Part shown: in pieces, positions 53,407 through 60,662 of the stretch
How positions within the stretch are numbered: position 1 is the stretch's first letter
How the letters are laid out: the number at the start of each line of letters is the position of its first letter
DNA from: Natronospira sp.
Lineage (GTDB): Bacteria > Pseudomonadota > Gammaproteobacteria > Natronospirales > Natronospiraceae
DNA length: 60,662 bases
NCBI GenBank assembly: GCA_003558125.1
Contig: PWMQ01000025.1
Span: 1 to 60,662, forward strand
Reading direction: 5' to 3'
Program-made: the position numbers and the translations under genes
Notes under the pieces: generated by a model
Seen by the model: only the letters and a program-made list of their open reading frames with translations
Databases searched by the model: none
Told to the model about the DNA's origin: nothing

Positions 53407-54618
53407 ATGGCGGCGAATCACCAACGTTTTGAAAGTCTGGATGTGCTGCGGGGCATCGCCATCCTGGGCATATTGGTGATGAACATCCAGTCCTTTTCCA
53501 TGCCCTGGCCCGCCTACGCCAATCCCCATGCCTTTGGTTCCCTGGAGGGAATACACGGCTGGGTTTCCACCGTCAGTCACCTGTTCTTCGACACCAAGTT
53601 CTACAGCCTGTTTGCCCTGCTCTTCGGTGCGGGTATCGCACTGATGGCAGAGAAGGCCGTGGCAGCCGCTCGCAGCGGCGCGGCCGTCCATTACCGGCGC
53701 ATGCTGTTTCTGGCCGTGGTGGGACTGCTCCATGGTTTTCTTCTCTGGTATGGCGATATACTTTTCATGTACGCGGTCTGTGGCAGCTTTGCCTGGCTAC
53801 TCCGCAATCGTCAGCCACTCACACAGATTCTGATCGGCGCCGGCTTCATTCTCTTCGCCCTGGGCCTGTCCCTGCTGTATGGCTGGAGCATGCAATTCTG
53901 GCCAGAAGAAGTATTGGCCGAGATGTCGGCAATCTGGCAAGAAGGCTCGCCGGCGGTACAGGCGGATATTGTGGCCATGAGCGGCCCGTGGTTGCAGCAG
54001 TTACCGGCCAGGGCGGAGATCTATCTGCAGGTCATCACCTTTGGACTGGTTTTCAATGTCTTCTGGCATGCCACCGGCCTGATGCTGATCGGGATGGCTC
54101 TCTACCGTCTCGGAATCGTTACCGCACAACGCTCGACCGCTTTCTATCTCCGGCTTGCCCTGGTCGGACTGATACTGGGGATGACGCTGGTTCTCTACGG
54201 CCTGGCATCCATTGAGGCGCGGAACTGGGAATTTCCCTGGACCAAATTCGTGGGCCGTCAGTTCAATGCCACCGCCGCACCCCTGATGGCCCTGGCCTAT
54301 CTCTCGCTGGTAATGATCATTTGCCAGAAACACTGGCTGCCCCGACTGCGCCAGGCCATGTCAGCGGTGGGTCGGACCGCGTTCAGCAACTATCTGTTGC
54401 AGACAGTCCTTTGTACTACGCTCTTCTACGGCCACGGTCTGGGTCTGTTCGGCGAGCTGGAGCGGGGCCAACAGGTTCTGGTGGTGCTGGGCGTCTGGGC
54501 GGTGCAGATTCCCCTGTCCCTGTGGTGGTTGCGTCACTTCAGTCAGGGCCCGGTGGAGTGGCTATGGCGCAGCTTCGTCCGGTTGCAGTGGCAGCCCTTG
54601 AGGGCCCGGTCCGATTAA
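53407..54618 (+). CDS. DUF418 family membrane protein
   Basis: A 403-residue membrane protein with roughly ten TM helices. It starts RFESLDVLRGIAILGILVMN and has FFDTKFYSLFALLFGAGIAL, then the C-terminal DUF418 part with GRTAFSNYLLQTVLCTTLFY and PLSLWWLRHFSQGPVEWLWR. The family resembles YeiB; its function is unproven. The ATG is preceded by GGGGGAG. Confidence 0.88.
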   Translation: MAANHQRFESLDVLRGIAILGILVMNIQSFSMPWPAYANPHAFGSLEGIHGWVSTVSHLFFDTKFYSLFALLFGAGIALMAEKAVAAARSGAAVHYRRMLFLAVVGLLHGFLLWYGDILFMYAVCGSFAWLLRNRQPLTQILIGAGFILFALGLSLLYGWSMQFWPEEVLAEMSAIWQEGSPAVQADIVAMSGPWLQQLPARAEIYLQVITFGLVFNVFWHATGLMLIGMALYRLGIVTAQRSTAFYLRLALVGLILGMTLVLYGLASIEARNWEFPWTKFVGRQFNATAAPLMALAYLSLVMIICQKHWLPRLRQAMSAVGRTAFSNYLLQTVLCTTLFYGHGLGLFGELERGQQVLVVLGVWAVQIPLSLWWLRHFSQGPVEWLWRSFVRLQWQPLRARSD

Positions 54619-54703
54619 GAGAGGACACTTCTATTACCTGTAACCGGTTACATTCCCGGGCTGGCGCCGGTGGCTCTCTACGGGTCGAGTTCCCTTCGGC
54701 ATC

Positions 54704-54852
54704 GGTGACGGGTTACGTTCCGGTCCTGGTGCCGCTGGCCTTGCTCAGGGACGTCGTAGACCCATCCCTGGGGACTCTGCACGCGACGTCCTGTCGCTCA
54801 CAGCCCTGAGCAAGGCCAGCGGCACCAGGGCCTACTCTGGGGGAGTGTCACC
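54704..54852 (+). repeat. Composite hairpin repeat, copy B
   Basis: Ends GGTGAC and GTCACC as in copy A. A perfect 26-base inverted repeat (54725-54750 and 54804-54829, CCTGGTGCCGCTGGCCTTGC and on) takes the place of the unrelated stem of copy A. The loop shares a CATCCCTG...CTCTG core with copy A, and an inner stem GACGTCG / CGACGTC. The 355-base gap 54619-54973 holds no other feature. Confidence 0.75.
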
Positions 54853-54973
54853 TTTGAAATGCCGAAGTCAAATTTTGTTCAGCCCGTGACGGGAGAGGCA
54901 TTAGCCAGTTCGAAACCACTCTGTCCAAATCCCGAATTCGTTTTCCGCAGGCACAGGGCAGGTGAGAACGAGC

Positions 54974-55531
54974 CTAAATCACGCTGACACCGAACAGGTA
55001 GGGGTGCAGCCACAGCAGGGCCATGTACACCACAAAGGCCACCACCACCGTCAGGAGGTCCCACGGCCAGGGCCGGGGGACCGGGGACTGCCAGTCGCGG
55101 CGGCCGCCGCGAAAGAAGATGGCGTAGAGGGCATAGGCGCCGAGCCCGCCAAACAGTAACACCGCTGCCAGGTGCCCGGCCACCAGCAAATGGGCCGCCG
55201 ACCAGAACACAACGCCCCAGAGCATGGGGTTCTGAACCAGTCGGTGCAGATTATTGGGGACGTACGCCGCACTCACAAAAAACACCGACAGCCCCATGAG
55301 CAACGGCGCCAGCTCCCGACCGTAGGTGATCTGCCCCCAGAGGGGAACATATTCCGCCTCGCGCAAACCCACCGCCAGCATGATGACGGCGATGACAATC
55401 ACCAGAGTAAACAGGGCCAGATAGCGCGCCTCGCTCCCCAAACGCTCCACCAAACCGGCCCGCAGGCCCGGAAAGGCCGGCATCAGATGGATAGCGAGGA
55501 ACAAGAGGAGACCGATTAGCAGTAAGATCAT
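54974..55531 (-). CDS. NnrU family membrane protein
   Basis: A 185-residue protein with five TM helices. GLLLFLAIHLMPAFPGLRAG, YVPLWGQITYGRELAPLLMG and FFVSAAYVPNNLHRLVQNPM with WSAAHLLVAGHLAAVLLFGG match the NnrU family, associated with denitrification in some bacteria and with isoprenoid or heme-related methyl transfer in others. No nitrogen-oxide genes are near. It is divergent from the S9 peptidase gene at 55619. Confidence 0.88.
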   Translation of the reverse strand: MILLLIGLLLFLAIHLMPAFPGLRAGLVERLGSEARYLALFTLVIVIAVIMLAVGLREAEYVPLWGQITYGRELAPLLMGLSVFFVSAAYVPNNLHRLVQNPMLWGVVFWSAAHLLVAGHLAAVLLFGGLGAYALYAIFFRGGRRDWQSPVPRPWPWDLLTVVVAFVVYMALLWLHPYLFGVSVI

Positions 55532-55618
55532 GGCTGGGTTTCCGTGTTTGGTGATATACCCAAGTGTAGTGCAGTATTGCTGTCCAGTGTTTGCAAGCCC
55601 TGAAAGGGAGGGGAATCA

Positions 55619-57529
55619 ATGAAACGCCTGATCTTGCTGGCGGCGCTGGTAGCGCTGCCTTTTGCGGCGCTAGCCGATGACGAGCGACTGCCGCTGGAAC
55701 ATTTTGTGCAACTGCCCGAGTACAACGAAGTCTCTCTGTCGCCGGACGGCCGTCACCTGGCCATCACTGCCCCAGTTGACGACCAGACGGGTGTCGTCAT
55801 CCTTGATATCAGCGATCCGGAGTCTGTCTCTATCGCGGGTGGTTTCCAGCTTTCCGCAAATGAACACGCAAGCAATGTGGTCTGGGCCAACAATGAGCGG
55901 ATACTGTTCGGAACCAACCGACAGGAAGGGCGGCTTGCCCAGCCCCGACCCACTGGGCGAATCTATGGCGTCAACGTGGACGGCAGCCGATCACGCATGC
56001 TGTATGGCACGGATCCGGGCAGCAGGGTCTTTCGCATGGGAACCGTGCTGTCGACGCTACCTGATGAAGAGCATCGTGTTCTGATTCTGACCCGGGCACA
56101 TGACTCCGATCGCCCCACCGCCCAACGGCTCCATATCCATACCGGCAGCACGCGGCGGGTTGCCATCAGCCCCATCCCCTTTGGCTCTCTGGTGGCAGAC
56201 CAACAGGGGCGGGTCAGACTCGCCTTTGGCCCAGACGAAGATGGTCAGGCAACTTTCGCCTACCGAGATGATCATGGTGAGGAATGGCAGGACTTCGATC
56301 TGGATTTCGACCAACGCTGGCTCAACTTCCATGGCTTCGATGGCAGCGGCGAGCACATCTACTTTAGCTCAAGGGAAACCGGGCGCATGGGGCTCTACCG
56401 AATCCGGGTGGAAGATCAGTCCGTTGAGACACTGATCGAATCAGACACGGTCGAGATCAACCGCGTGCTCTGGAGCGAGGACCGGAGTCGAGTCATTGGG
56501 GCCATCAAGCGGGACGGCAAACCGGAGATGGTATTCATTGACCCGGATCAGCCCACCGCCATCCTTCAGCGACAGATCTCCGCGGCCTTCCCGGATGAAT
56601 TCTCGCGCATCGTCAGTTTTTCACAAGATACCGACCTGGCTATCGTGGTTGCCGAGTCCGATATCACAGCCGCCGGGTACTACCTCTTCGATACCGATAA
56701 TCTGGCGGCCAGCTTCCTTCTCAGCAATTTCCGTGAGCTGGATCCCCAGCGCTTGTATCGTACCGAACCCATCCAAGTGGAATCCCGCGATGGCCTGGAA
56801 CTCCATGGCTATCTCACCACGCCGGCGGGAGAAGGTCCGCACCCTACCGTTGTGGTAGTCCATGGCGGGCCCCATGGCATTCGCGATGAGTGGACTTTCA
56901 ACCCCGAGATTCAGCTGCTGGCCCACCATGGTTACGCCGTGCTGTCGGTGAATTTCCGTGGCTCCGGCGGCTATGGCCATGAATTCGAAACCATGGGCTA
57001 TCGCAACTGGGGCACAACCATGCAGGACGATGTCACCGACGCCACCCTGTGGGCCATTGAGGAAGGCCATGCCGACCCGGATCGGGTCTGCATCATGGGC
57101 GGCAGCTACGGCGGCTACTCCACACTCATGGGCCTGATCCGGGAACCGGAGCTCTATGCCTGCGGGGTATCGGTAGTGGGTGTCTACGACCTGCCTTTGA
57201 TGTTTGAGGAAGGGGACGTCACCGAAAGCAGCCAGGGCATTCGCACCCTGGAGCGTTATCTGGGGACGGATGAGGAAGATCTCATCGCCCGCTCTCCTGC
57301 CCGCCAGGTGGAGAAGATCGAGGCCCCCCTGTACATCTCCCACGGCGGCCAGGATGTGCGCGCCCACATCAGTCACTACAACTTCCTGAAGGAACAACTG
57401 GACGAGGCGGGGATAGAATATGAGAGCCGACTTTTCCCCGAGGAAGGGCATGGATATTACAAGGTCGAGAACCGCAAACTTTATTACGGGGACGTCCTTG
57501 ATTTCCTCAAGCGTCACATAGGCGAGTAG
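55619..57529 (+). CDS. S9-family peptidase, secreted
   Basis: A 636-residue prolyl oligopeptidase-type enzyme with a signal peptide (MKRLILLAALVALPFAALAD) and GGAGGGG before the ATG. An N-terminal beta-propeller (about 25-370) precedes the alpha/beta hydrolase with VVVHGGPHGIRDEW, nucleophile Ser in IMGGSYGGYSTLMG (about residue 496), Asp in SHGGQDVRAH (about 577) and His in EEGHGYYKV (about 609). It probably acts on oligopeptides in the periplasm. Distinct from the S9 lipoprotein at 43904. Confidence 0.93.
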   Translation: MKRLILLAALVALPFAALADDERLPLEHFVQLPEYNEVSLSPDGRHLAITAPVDDQTGVVILDISDPESVSIAGGFQLSANEHASNVVWANNERILFGTNRQEGRLAQPRPTGRIYGVNVDGSRSRMLYGTDPGSRVFRMGTVLSTLPDEEHRVLILTRAHDSDRPTAQRLHIHTGSTRRVAISPIPFGSLVADQQGRVRLAFGPDEDGQATFAYRDDHGEEWQDFDLDFDQRWLNFHGFDGSGEHIYFSSRETGRMGLYRIRVEDQSVETLIESDTVEINRVLWSEDRSRVIGAIKRDGKPEMVFIDPDQPTAILQRQISAAFPDEFSRIVSFSQDTDLAIVVAESDITAAGYYLFDTDNLAASFLLSNFRELDPQRLYRTEPIQVESRDGLELHGYLTTPAGEGPHPTVVVVHGGPHGIRDEWTFNPEIQLLAHHGYAVLSVNFRGSGGYGHEFETMGYRNWGTTMQDDVTDATLWAIEEGHADPDRVCIMGGSYGGYSTLMGLIREPELYACGVSVVGVYDLPLMFEEGDVTESSQGIRTLERYLGTDEEDLIARSPARQVEKIEAPLYISHGGQDVRAHISHYNFLKEQLDEAGIEYESRLFPEEGHGYYKVENRKLYYGDVLDFLKRHIGE

Positions 57530-57551
57530 GGCGTTAGCTGATAAGCGCTTC

Positions 57552-57586
57552 GGCGGGGCCCATCCAGCGATGGGTCCCGCCTTTTT
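57552..57586 (+). terminator. Rho-independent terminator after the S9 peptidase gene
   Basis: Stem GGCGGGGCCCATC / GATGGGTCCCGCC (one mismatch) followed by five T residues. Confidence 0.9.
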
Positions 57587-57596
57587 GATCCTCCGG

Positions 57597-58265
57597 TCAG
57601 CGGCCGCTGAAGTCGTAACGAATGGACAGGCGTCCGTCGGTGGCACTGCCGGCCGTATCCACATCCAGTGCCAGCCTGAAGCCGGCCCCAAGCCACTGGG
57701 CAAGCCCTGCCCCGGCAGTAAACTCGTCATGAATGCCGCCAAGCTGACGTCGCCCCAACCTGAAATTGGCCTCCAGCTCACGCCATGGCCGATAGCGCAG
57801 CGCCAGACCAATCACGGCGCCCTCATCGACCCGCGATACAAATTCGTGACTGGCATCGGCCGCATCCTGGCGGTAGCGAAGCTGAGTTTCCAGCCTTTCA
57901 TATCCTCCCAGCAGATTGAGGTCCAGACCCTTGGCCAGGGGCCGGCGATAAGCGAGGTAGATGTAACCACGGTCCAGATCGATTTCGCCCAGGCTGGCGC
58001 TGCCCTCTGAACTGGACAACTCGCCGTCAGATTGGGCGAATCCACCCAACATGAACCAGGGGCCATCCAGGCGGGTCATGCCTTCAAAGGCATAGCCACT
58101 CCGGTCCTCGCCACCAAGGGAATCCAAAGAAATGGCATCACGGGTTGATGTCTGCTGCCAGAATCCCGCCTTGAAATAATCGTAGACGGGTGATTGCTGC
58201 GCACTGGCCGGCATGGCTACGAGCAGCAGGCAATACAAGAGCAAGCGATGACGATGATTGCTCAT
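57597..58265 (-). CDS. Predicted outer-membrane beta-barrel protein
   Basis: A 222-residue protein with a signal peptide (MSNHRHRLLLYCLLLVAMPA, cut near SAQQ) starting at 58265. The mature part alternates in strand-like segments (GYIYLAYRRPLAKGLDLNLL, VIGLALRYRPWRELEANFRL, GRLSIRYDFSGR) and ends in an aromatic-rich terminal strand. It resembles small barrel proteins of the OmpA/Ax21-like type but I cannot name a family. It ends 11 bases past the S9 terminator and lies 41 bases downstream of the aldehyde dehydrogenase gene on the same strand. Confidence 0.65.
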   Translation of the reverse strand: MSNHRHRLLLYCLLLVAMPASAQQSPVYDYFKAGFWQQTSTRDAISLDSLGGEDRSGYAFEGMTRLDGPWFMLGGFAQSDGELSSSEGSASLGEIDLDRGYIYLAYRRPLAKGLDLNLLGGYERLETQLRYRQDAADASHEFVSRVDEGAVIGLALRYRPWRELEANFRLGRRQLGGIHDEFTAGAGLAQWLGAGFRLALDVDTAGSATDGRLSIRYDFSGR

Positions 58266-58305
58266 GACACGGCCTCCCGGCCACCGGCAATGGCATGATG
58301 GGTCG

Positions 58306-59670
58306 TCAAGCCATCCACACGGTCTTGATGTTGACGAACTCCCGGAGGCCGAAAGCGCCAAGCTCCCGGCCATATCCGGATCGCTTGATGCCTCCAAATG
58401 GCATGCGCGGATCACTTTTGGTCATGGTATTGATATAGGCCCCGCCACTGGCCAGTCGCCGCGCAAGGTCTTCACCACGCCCCAGTTCGCGGGTCCAGAC
58501 ACTGCCGCCCAGACCATAGGGACTGCCGTTAGCCACCGCCAGAGCCTCCTGATCATTACGGACTCGAATGACGCTGACGACCGGCCCAAAAACCTCTTCC
58601 TCCCATACCCGCATACCTGGGGCTACGCCGTCCAGGATCGAGGCGGGATAGAACCAGCCCCGGCCTTCCGGCAATTCGCAACCAAGCAGAGGCCTTGCAC
58701 CCTTGTCGATGGCATCACACACCTGCTCATGAAGGGTGTCACGTAAATCGCGACGGGCCATTGGCCCCAGGGTGACCTGGGGATCCATGGGGTCGCCCAT
58801 GGACAGGGCTTCCACCTGCTCACTGAAAGCGACCAGGAAACGGTCTGCAACAGTCTCCTGAAGGATGAAGCGCTTGGCGGCTATGCAGCTTTGGCCATTG
58901 GCCTGGAAACGCGCTTTGACGGCAGCCTCTACCGCCGCGCCCAGGTCGGCATCATCCAGAACGATGAATGGGTCGGAACCTCCCAGCTCCAATACCGTCT
59001 TCTTGAGTGCGGCACCAGCCTGGGCGGCCACGATACGTCCGGCTTTCTCGCTGCCGGTGAGTGTGACCGCATGTACCCTCGAATCCTCGATGACCGGTCT
59101 GATCTGCTCGGTCTCGATGAAGAGGTTGCGAAACACACCGTCTCCGAATCCGGCTTCCATGAACAGGGCCTCCAGCATGCGTGCGCAGGCCGGGACATTG
59201 GGTGCATGCTTGAGCAACACGGTGTTCCCTGCGGTCAGGGCCGGCGTGGCATACCGGATCACCTGCCAGAAGGGGAAATTCCAGGGCATGATGCCCAGCA
59301 CCGTGCCGAGTGGCTGGTAAGCAATGTAGCTTTTGCGCGCCTCGGTGCTGATCCCCTCGTCAGACAGGAAGCGATGGGCGTTGTCGGCATAGAAATCGCA
59401 CAGCCAGGCACATTTCTCGATCTCGGCCCTGGCTTCATGCAAACACTTGCCCATCTCCCGGGTGATGCACTCGGCTGCCTCGTCGCGATTGGCTCGCAGT
59501 CGGTCACCCAACCGGCCGAGGCGGCGGCAGCGTTCATCCAGCGACATGGCCGCCCAGGCATGGCTGGCCTCGGCAGTCTGTCTCAGTGCCGCCTCCACCG
59601 CGCTTCCGTCCATTGGTTCCACCGACTCCAGCACTTCTTCGCTTAGCGGACTGACACTGCGTATGCTCAT
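58306..59670 (-). CDS. NAD(P)-dependent succinate-semialdehyde dehydrogenase family protein
   Basis: A 454-residue aldehyde dehydrogenase from the start at 59670 (MSIRSVSPLSEEVLESV), which follows AGGAGAGAGG. Motifs: PWNFPFWQVIRYATPALTAG, LTGSEKAGR, Glu in VLELGGSDPFIVLDDADL (about residue 228), Cys in ANGQSCIAAKRF (about 260) and EEVFGPVVSVI. Similarity is strongest to the GabD/YneI group that oxidises succinate semialdehyde. This fits amino-acid breakdown. It may be co-transcribed with the outer-membrane protein downstream. Confidence 0.9.
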   Translation of the reverse strand: MSIRSVSPLSEEVLESVEPMDGSAVEAALRQTAEASHAWAAMSLDERCRRLGRLGDRLRANRDEAAECITREMGKCLHEARAEIEKCAWLCDFYADNAHRFLSDEGISTEARKSYIAYQPLGTVLGIMPWNFPFWQVIRYATPALTAGNTVLLKHAPNVPACARMLEALFMEAGFGDGVFRNLFIETEQIRPVIEDSRVHAVTLTGSEKAGRIVAAQAGAALKKTVLELGGSDPFIVLDDADLGAAVEAAVKARFQANGQSCIAAKRFILQETVADRFLVAFSEQVEALSMGDPMDPQVTLGPMARRDLRDTLHEQVCDAIDKGARPLLGCELPEGRGWFYPASILDGVAPGMRVWEEEVFGPVVSVIRVRNDQEALAVANGSPYGLGGSVWTRELGRGEDLARRLASGGAYINTMTKSDPRMPFGGIKRSGYGRELGAFGLREFVNIKTVWMA

Positions 59671-59778
59671 CCCTCTCTCCTTCTGGATCCCATGCCGAGT
59701 GTAACGCCGATCACCGCTCGACACCGAGTGCGCGGCGATCAGAACGGAAAGTCATTCCAGGGTGCCGCCCTCGGCCAC

Positions 59779-59784
59779 TATAAT
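59779..59784 (+). promoter_or_regulatory. -10 element of the slt-like gene
   Basis: A perfect TATAAT 24 bases before the ATG at 59809. TTCCAG at 59755-59760 is a possible weak -35 with 18-base spacing. Confidence 0.5.
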
Positions 59785-59808
59785 GGTATGGATTCAGGGA
59801 GTTCGTTA

Positions 59809-60662
59809 ATGACAAGTCCACTGGGGAAATCCTGGCCACGCAGCTGCTGGCCGATGCTGTTTGTCCTGGCACTGAGCTGCCTGCCCGGCGCCCATGCCAA
59901 GGCCTTCGGTGATGCCGCAATTCGGGATTACACCCAGCAGATACTGGCCGGGGAAGAGCTTCCACACCCCGGCCTGTTATTCAGCCATCATCCCGCCATG
60001 CCCTGGCTGGAGAAGGCCTGGATGCGGCCGCGGCTGGCGGAACTGGATGATGGGGAGGTGGAACGGTTTATTTCTCGTCACCGTGAGCGCCCCTTTGCCA
60101 GTGATTTTCGCCGTGAGTGGTTGCTGGCCCTGGGTCGTGCCGAGCGCTGGCAGGCCTTCCGCCGTCACTACCGGGGTGAACGGGATCAAGCCCTGCAATG
60201 CCTGGCCATGCAGGGCCGACTGGCTCGTAAGGACAAGGAGCAGGTCTTGAATCAGGCTGCCGCCTTGTGGCTGACCGGTCGGAATCTCCCAGCTGACTGT
60301 GACCCCCTGTTCCGCCAAGCTCGGCAGGTGGGCATCATCACTGACTTCATGGTCGCCGAGCGATATCGCCTCGCCCTGCGCAACGACAATCTGGCCCTGG
60401 CCGAACGCCTGGCGCCGGATGTGGGCACGGAGGCGGTCCGGCGGGTAACCCGGCTCCGGGCCATCCGCGCACAACCGCGGACGGTCATAACCGCGATTGA
60501 TCCAGCCAGCGCCCCGGCCCAGGACCGGGAAGACCTGCTTGCCGCGATCAAGCGCCTGGCCCGCCGGGCACCTCGGGAAGCGCGTCAAGGCTGGGAGCAG
60601 GCATTGGCCGATGGACTGAAAACCAGTGACCGGGAAGCCTTCCTGCTTACCCGACGCCTGGC
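59809..60662 (+). CDS. slt: Soluble lytic murein transglycosylase (Slt70-like), N-terminal part
   Basis: The gene runs off the right edge; 284 codons are visible. The ATG at 59809 has GGGAG upstream. A signal peptide (LFVLALSCLPGAHAKA) is followed by the helical U-shaped domain of Slt70: HPGLLFSHHPAMPWLEKAWM, RPFASDFRREWLLALGRAER and CLAMQGRLARKDKEQVLNQA. The catalytic SLT domain would lie beyond the window. It cleaves murein strands in the periplasm. Confidence 0.85.
   Translation, partial: MTSPLGKSWPRSCWPMLFVLALSCLPGAHAKAFGDAAIRDYTQQILAGEELPHPGLLFSHHPAMPWLEKAWMRPRLAELDDGEVERFISRHRERPFASDFRREWLLALGRAERWQAFRRHYRGERDQALQCLAMQGRLARKDKEQVLNQAAALWLTGRNLPADCDPLFRQARQVGIITDFMVAERYRLALRNDNLALAERLAPDVGTEAVRRVTRLRAIRAQPRTVITAIDPASAPAQDREDLLAAIKRLARRAPREARQGWEQALADGLKTSDREAFLLTRRL

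Noticed and set aside
1-60662. CRISPR arrays, tRNA or rRNA genes, prophage genes
   Set aside because: No regularly spaced repeats, no tRNA T-loop in a cloverleaf context and no phage or transposase proteins were seen. The repeats found are palindromic elements.

Overview
The window is 60.7 kb of a high-GC, gene-dense gammaproteobacterial chromosome. There are no tRNA or rRNA genes, no CRISPR array, no phage genes and no transposase. The gene families (RlmM, a TGTGA-N6-TCACA type CRP system, an FNR/Anr box, REP-type palindromes, Slt and MltF-like transglycosylases, PEP carboxylase, NnrU) point to a Xanthomonadales/Chromatiales-like lineage. Many peptidases (two S8, two S9, one M13), a sodium:amino-acid symporter and acidic secreted proteins suggest a proteolytic, possibly salt-adapted organism, for example something like Natronospira. 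That genus guess is inference only.

Layout. 1-3332: DUF502 protein and photolyase embedded in palindromic repeats (REP pairs and a composite hairpin element). 3333-10932: 2-hydroxyacid dehydrogenase, EAL protein and a PrcB-like lipoprotein, then a tight minus-strand run of threonine aldolase, FAH-family hydrolase, TspO and PEP carboxylase. 11013-19174: a large Asp-rich lipoprotein with delta-60-like repeats, an AGCS symporter, a CHASE2 Ser/Thr kinase divergent from a predicted outer-membrane barrel, and a thioredoxin-like protein. 19306-26591: RlmM, a solute-binding lipoprotein, an M13 peptidase, PilZ, MsrA, an NRAMP-like transporter and two small proteins. 26817-33762: a tandem universal stress protein behind an FNR/Anr promoter, a WaaP-like kinase, a sirtuin, a lytic transglycosylase broken by an in-frame amber codon, and DMT and TauE permeases. 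33767-37032: amidotransferase, DUF924 and an ABC-2 exporter. 37160-41040: two paralogous subtilases, the first frameshifted, both under CRP-like sites. 41569-47217: a small orphan, a YdjM-like protein, TetR, DUF3775, an S9 peptidase, a DUF4442 protein and an Mpo1-like protein. 47244-47517: a 274-bp MITE. 47524-54618: ACT-malic enzyme, glutaryl-CoA dehydrogenase, fused 2-oxoacid dehydrogenase E1, GNAT and DUF418. 54974-60662: NnrU, an S9 peptidase, an outer-membrane protein, an aldehyde dehydrogenase and the start of slt.

A working picture: secreted subtilases and envelope S9/M13 peptidases degrade protein, and the AGCS symporter imports amino acids. Threonine aldolase, semialdehyde dehydrogenase, glutaryl-CoA dehydrogenase with its neighbouring E1, malic enzyme and PEP carboxylase then feed the carbon into central metabolism.

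The points most worth a second look are: (i) twin CRP-like class II promoters on both subtilases, one followed by a structured leader with a terminator-like hairpin; (ii) a composite repeat family whose long stems differ in sequence between copies yet stay self-complementary; (iii) a MITE and a 55-bp remnant that exactly fills the gap between two convergent genes; (iv) an in-frame amber codon in the lytic transglycosylase that also forms a Shine-Dalgarno sequence; (v) the glutaryl-CoA dehydrogenase/fused E1 pair. I did not find a clear-cut new defence or mobile system.
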